33,243 bases of DNA, taken from the NCBI RefSeq assembly GCF_009725235.1, contig NZ_WJFC01000144.1:1-33243 (forward strand). The letters are read 5' to 3'. A model generated the notes under the pieces. It was not told where the DNA came from, did not search any database, and worked only from the letters and a program-made list of their open reading frames with translations. Shown here in pieces: positions 32,561-33,243 of the stretch. Position 1 is the stretch's first letter. The number at the start of each line of letters is the position of its first letter. Position numbers and translations under genes: made by a program. This DNA is from Scytonema sp. UIC 10036 (GTDB lineage: Bacteria; Cyanobacteriota; Cyanobacteriia; Cyanobacteriales; Nostocaceae).

Positions 32561-32932
32561 ATGAAGCCAACTTTTCCTGGAATGAATCCATATCTTGAAA
32601 ATCCTGAGTTATGGTCAGAAGTACACTCCTGGCTGATTGTTTTGTTGGCGCGATCTCTCAATCCACTCCTAACACCAAAGTATCGAGCAGCTGTTGAAAA
32701 ACGAGTGTATTCAGACTCGCTGCTTGTTGGCATTACAGATGTCTCTGTTTTTCAAACGAAACTACCAGCATCACAACCTACGGCAATAACCACATTGATT
32801 ATTAGCCTGTGCTCGTACTCTTTCCCGAACTTCCTTAGGTATTTTGCCATCACTCATGAGTTTAAAGGTTCCATTAATCCACGCTTGACTGCTTCGCTTA
32901 ATGCAGTTGCCTTTCGCAGTAGCAATTCCTGA
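32561..32932 (+). pseudogene. DUF4058 protein, C-terminus deleted
   Basis: ATG 32561 starts MKPTFPGMNPYLENPELWSE then VHSWLIVLLARSL and YRAAVEKRVYSDSLLVGITD, the hallmark N-terminus of DUF4058 proteins, common in cyanobacteria and of unknown function. Family sequence ends at about residue 73 (near 32780). The frame then continues antisense to the HNH-type gene to a stop at 32932. A full DUF4058 protein has about 250 residues. Confidence 0.85.
32771..32857 (-). pseudogene. HNH endonuclease, N-terminal fragment
   Basis: From ATG 32857, overlapping the upstream gene's TGA, the frame reads MSDGKIPKEVRERVRAQANN then QCGYC, the N-terminus and first CxxC zinc ligands of an HNH nuclease. It departs from the family and stops after 28 residues. 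The His-Asn-His core is missing, so it is inactive. Confidence 0.75.
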
Positions 32933-33243
32933 TAAATTTGCATCAAGGCTTGCAATTCTGAGCGTTCTATCTCAGTCATAGTACCTGCCTGCTGCCGATC
33001 TAGTAACTCACTTAAACGAACATCTTGGTCATATTCCATTTGCAATTCTGTTAAAGTCATAACTTGCTCATTAGAGAGCGCTGATATAGGTTCAAAAGCT
33101 GCTGCTACTGCACTAATTGATGGAATTCCAAATTGGATAGTATCAGCTAAGATACTTGCTAGCTCACGGTTTGCAAGTCGTGCGAAATGTTCGGCTCGTT
33201 TGTAAACCTCATCTGGCAACGTAATAGTTATTTGATTACTCAT
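32854..33243 (-). CDS. Upstream partner of an HNH nuclease gene, RHH/antitoxin-like
   Basis: 129 residues from ATG 33243 at the window edge. The N-terminus MSNQITITLPDEVYKRAEHF resembles ribbon-helix-helix-type starts, followed by helical, acidic sequence (LTELQMEYDQDVRLSELLDR). Its stop overlaps the HNH ATG (ATGA). A small protein coupled to a downstream HNH gene is a common arrangement in cyanobacteria and could be antitoxin-like. Function unproven. Confidence 0.65.
   Translation of the reverse strand: MSNQITITLPDEVYKRAEHFARLANRELASILADTIQFGIPSISAVAAAFEPISALSNEQVMTLTELQMEYDQDVRLSELLDRQQAGTMTEIERSELQALMQIYQELLLRKATALSEAVKRGLMEPLNS

Overview
The window looks like a chromosome segment of a filamentous, probably heterocyst-forming cyanobacterium (Nostocales-like). 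The signs are frequent HIP1 octamers (GCGATCGC), heptanucleotide tandem repeats (CCAAAAT)n and (CAGTGAC)n, phylloquinone (men) genes, a GUN4-domain protein, pentapeptide repeats, a CobN-type chelatase subunit and Uma2/DUF4058 proteins. No rRNA, tRNA or CRISPR array was seen.

Layout. 1-3632: phylloquinone genes. A 5'-cut menC overlaps menE, and menE is split in two by about 100 bp of intergenic-type sequence. A minus-strand Uma2 gene and a DHNA-CoA thioesterase follow. 3701-6117: a minus-strand HopA1-family gene and an APH-type kinase-fold gene. This is the kinase/lyase pair type that dehydrates Ser/Thr in thioamitide and class V lanthipeptide pathways, here with no recognised precursor peptide. 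6941-12143: an aldo/keto reductase deleted at a HIP1 site, a MITE with perfect inverted repeats and an 8-bp target duplication, a secreted pentapeptide protein, a divergent TetR/glycosyltransferase pair with two palindromic operators, an SDR stub and an intact aldo/keto reductase. 12994-18267: GUN4 protein, then an RND efflux adaptor and pump, each separated by heptamer repeats. 18573-24492: small membrane proteins, a PD-(D/E)XK-like protein, and many relics (mddA/araC, antitoxin with beheaded toxin/azoR, SnoaL-like, HicB) around an intact EamA transporter and MarR regulator. 25152-32335: a di-heme cytochrome c, a MocA-like nucleotidyltransferase and CobN. 32561-33243: a DUF4058 fragment collided with an HNH-nuclease fragment next to its intact upstream partner.

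Two themes stand out. First, intergenic-type repeats lie inside conserved coding sequence: in frame in menC and cobN, disruptive in menE. Second, the accessory regions hold at least seven deletion scars, several of them clean joins of two truncated genes with a few shared bases at the joint. The most interesting candidate system is the APH/HopA1 pair at 3701-6117, in which the kinase carries Glu where the family's catalytic Asp is expected.
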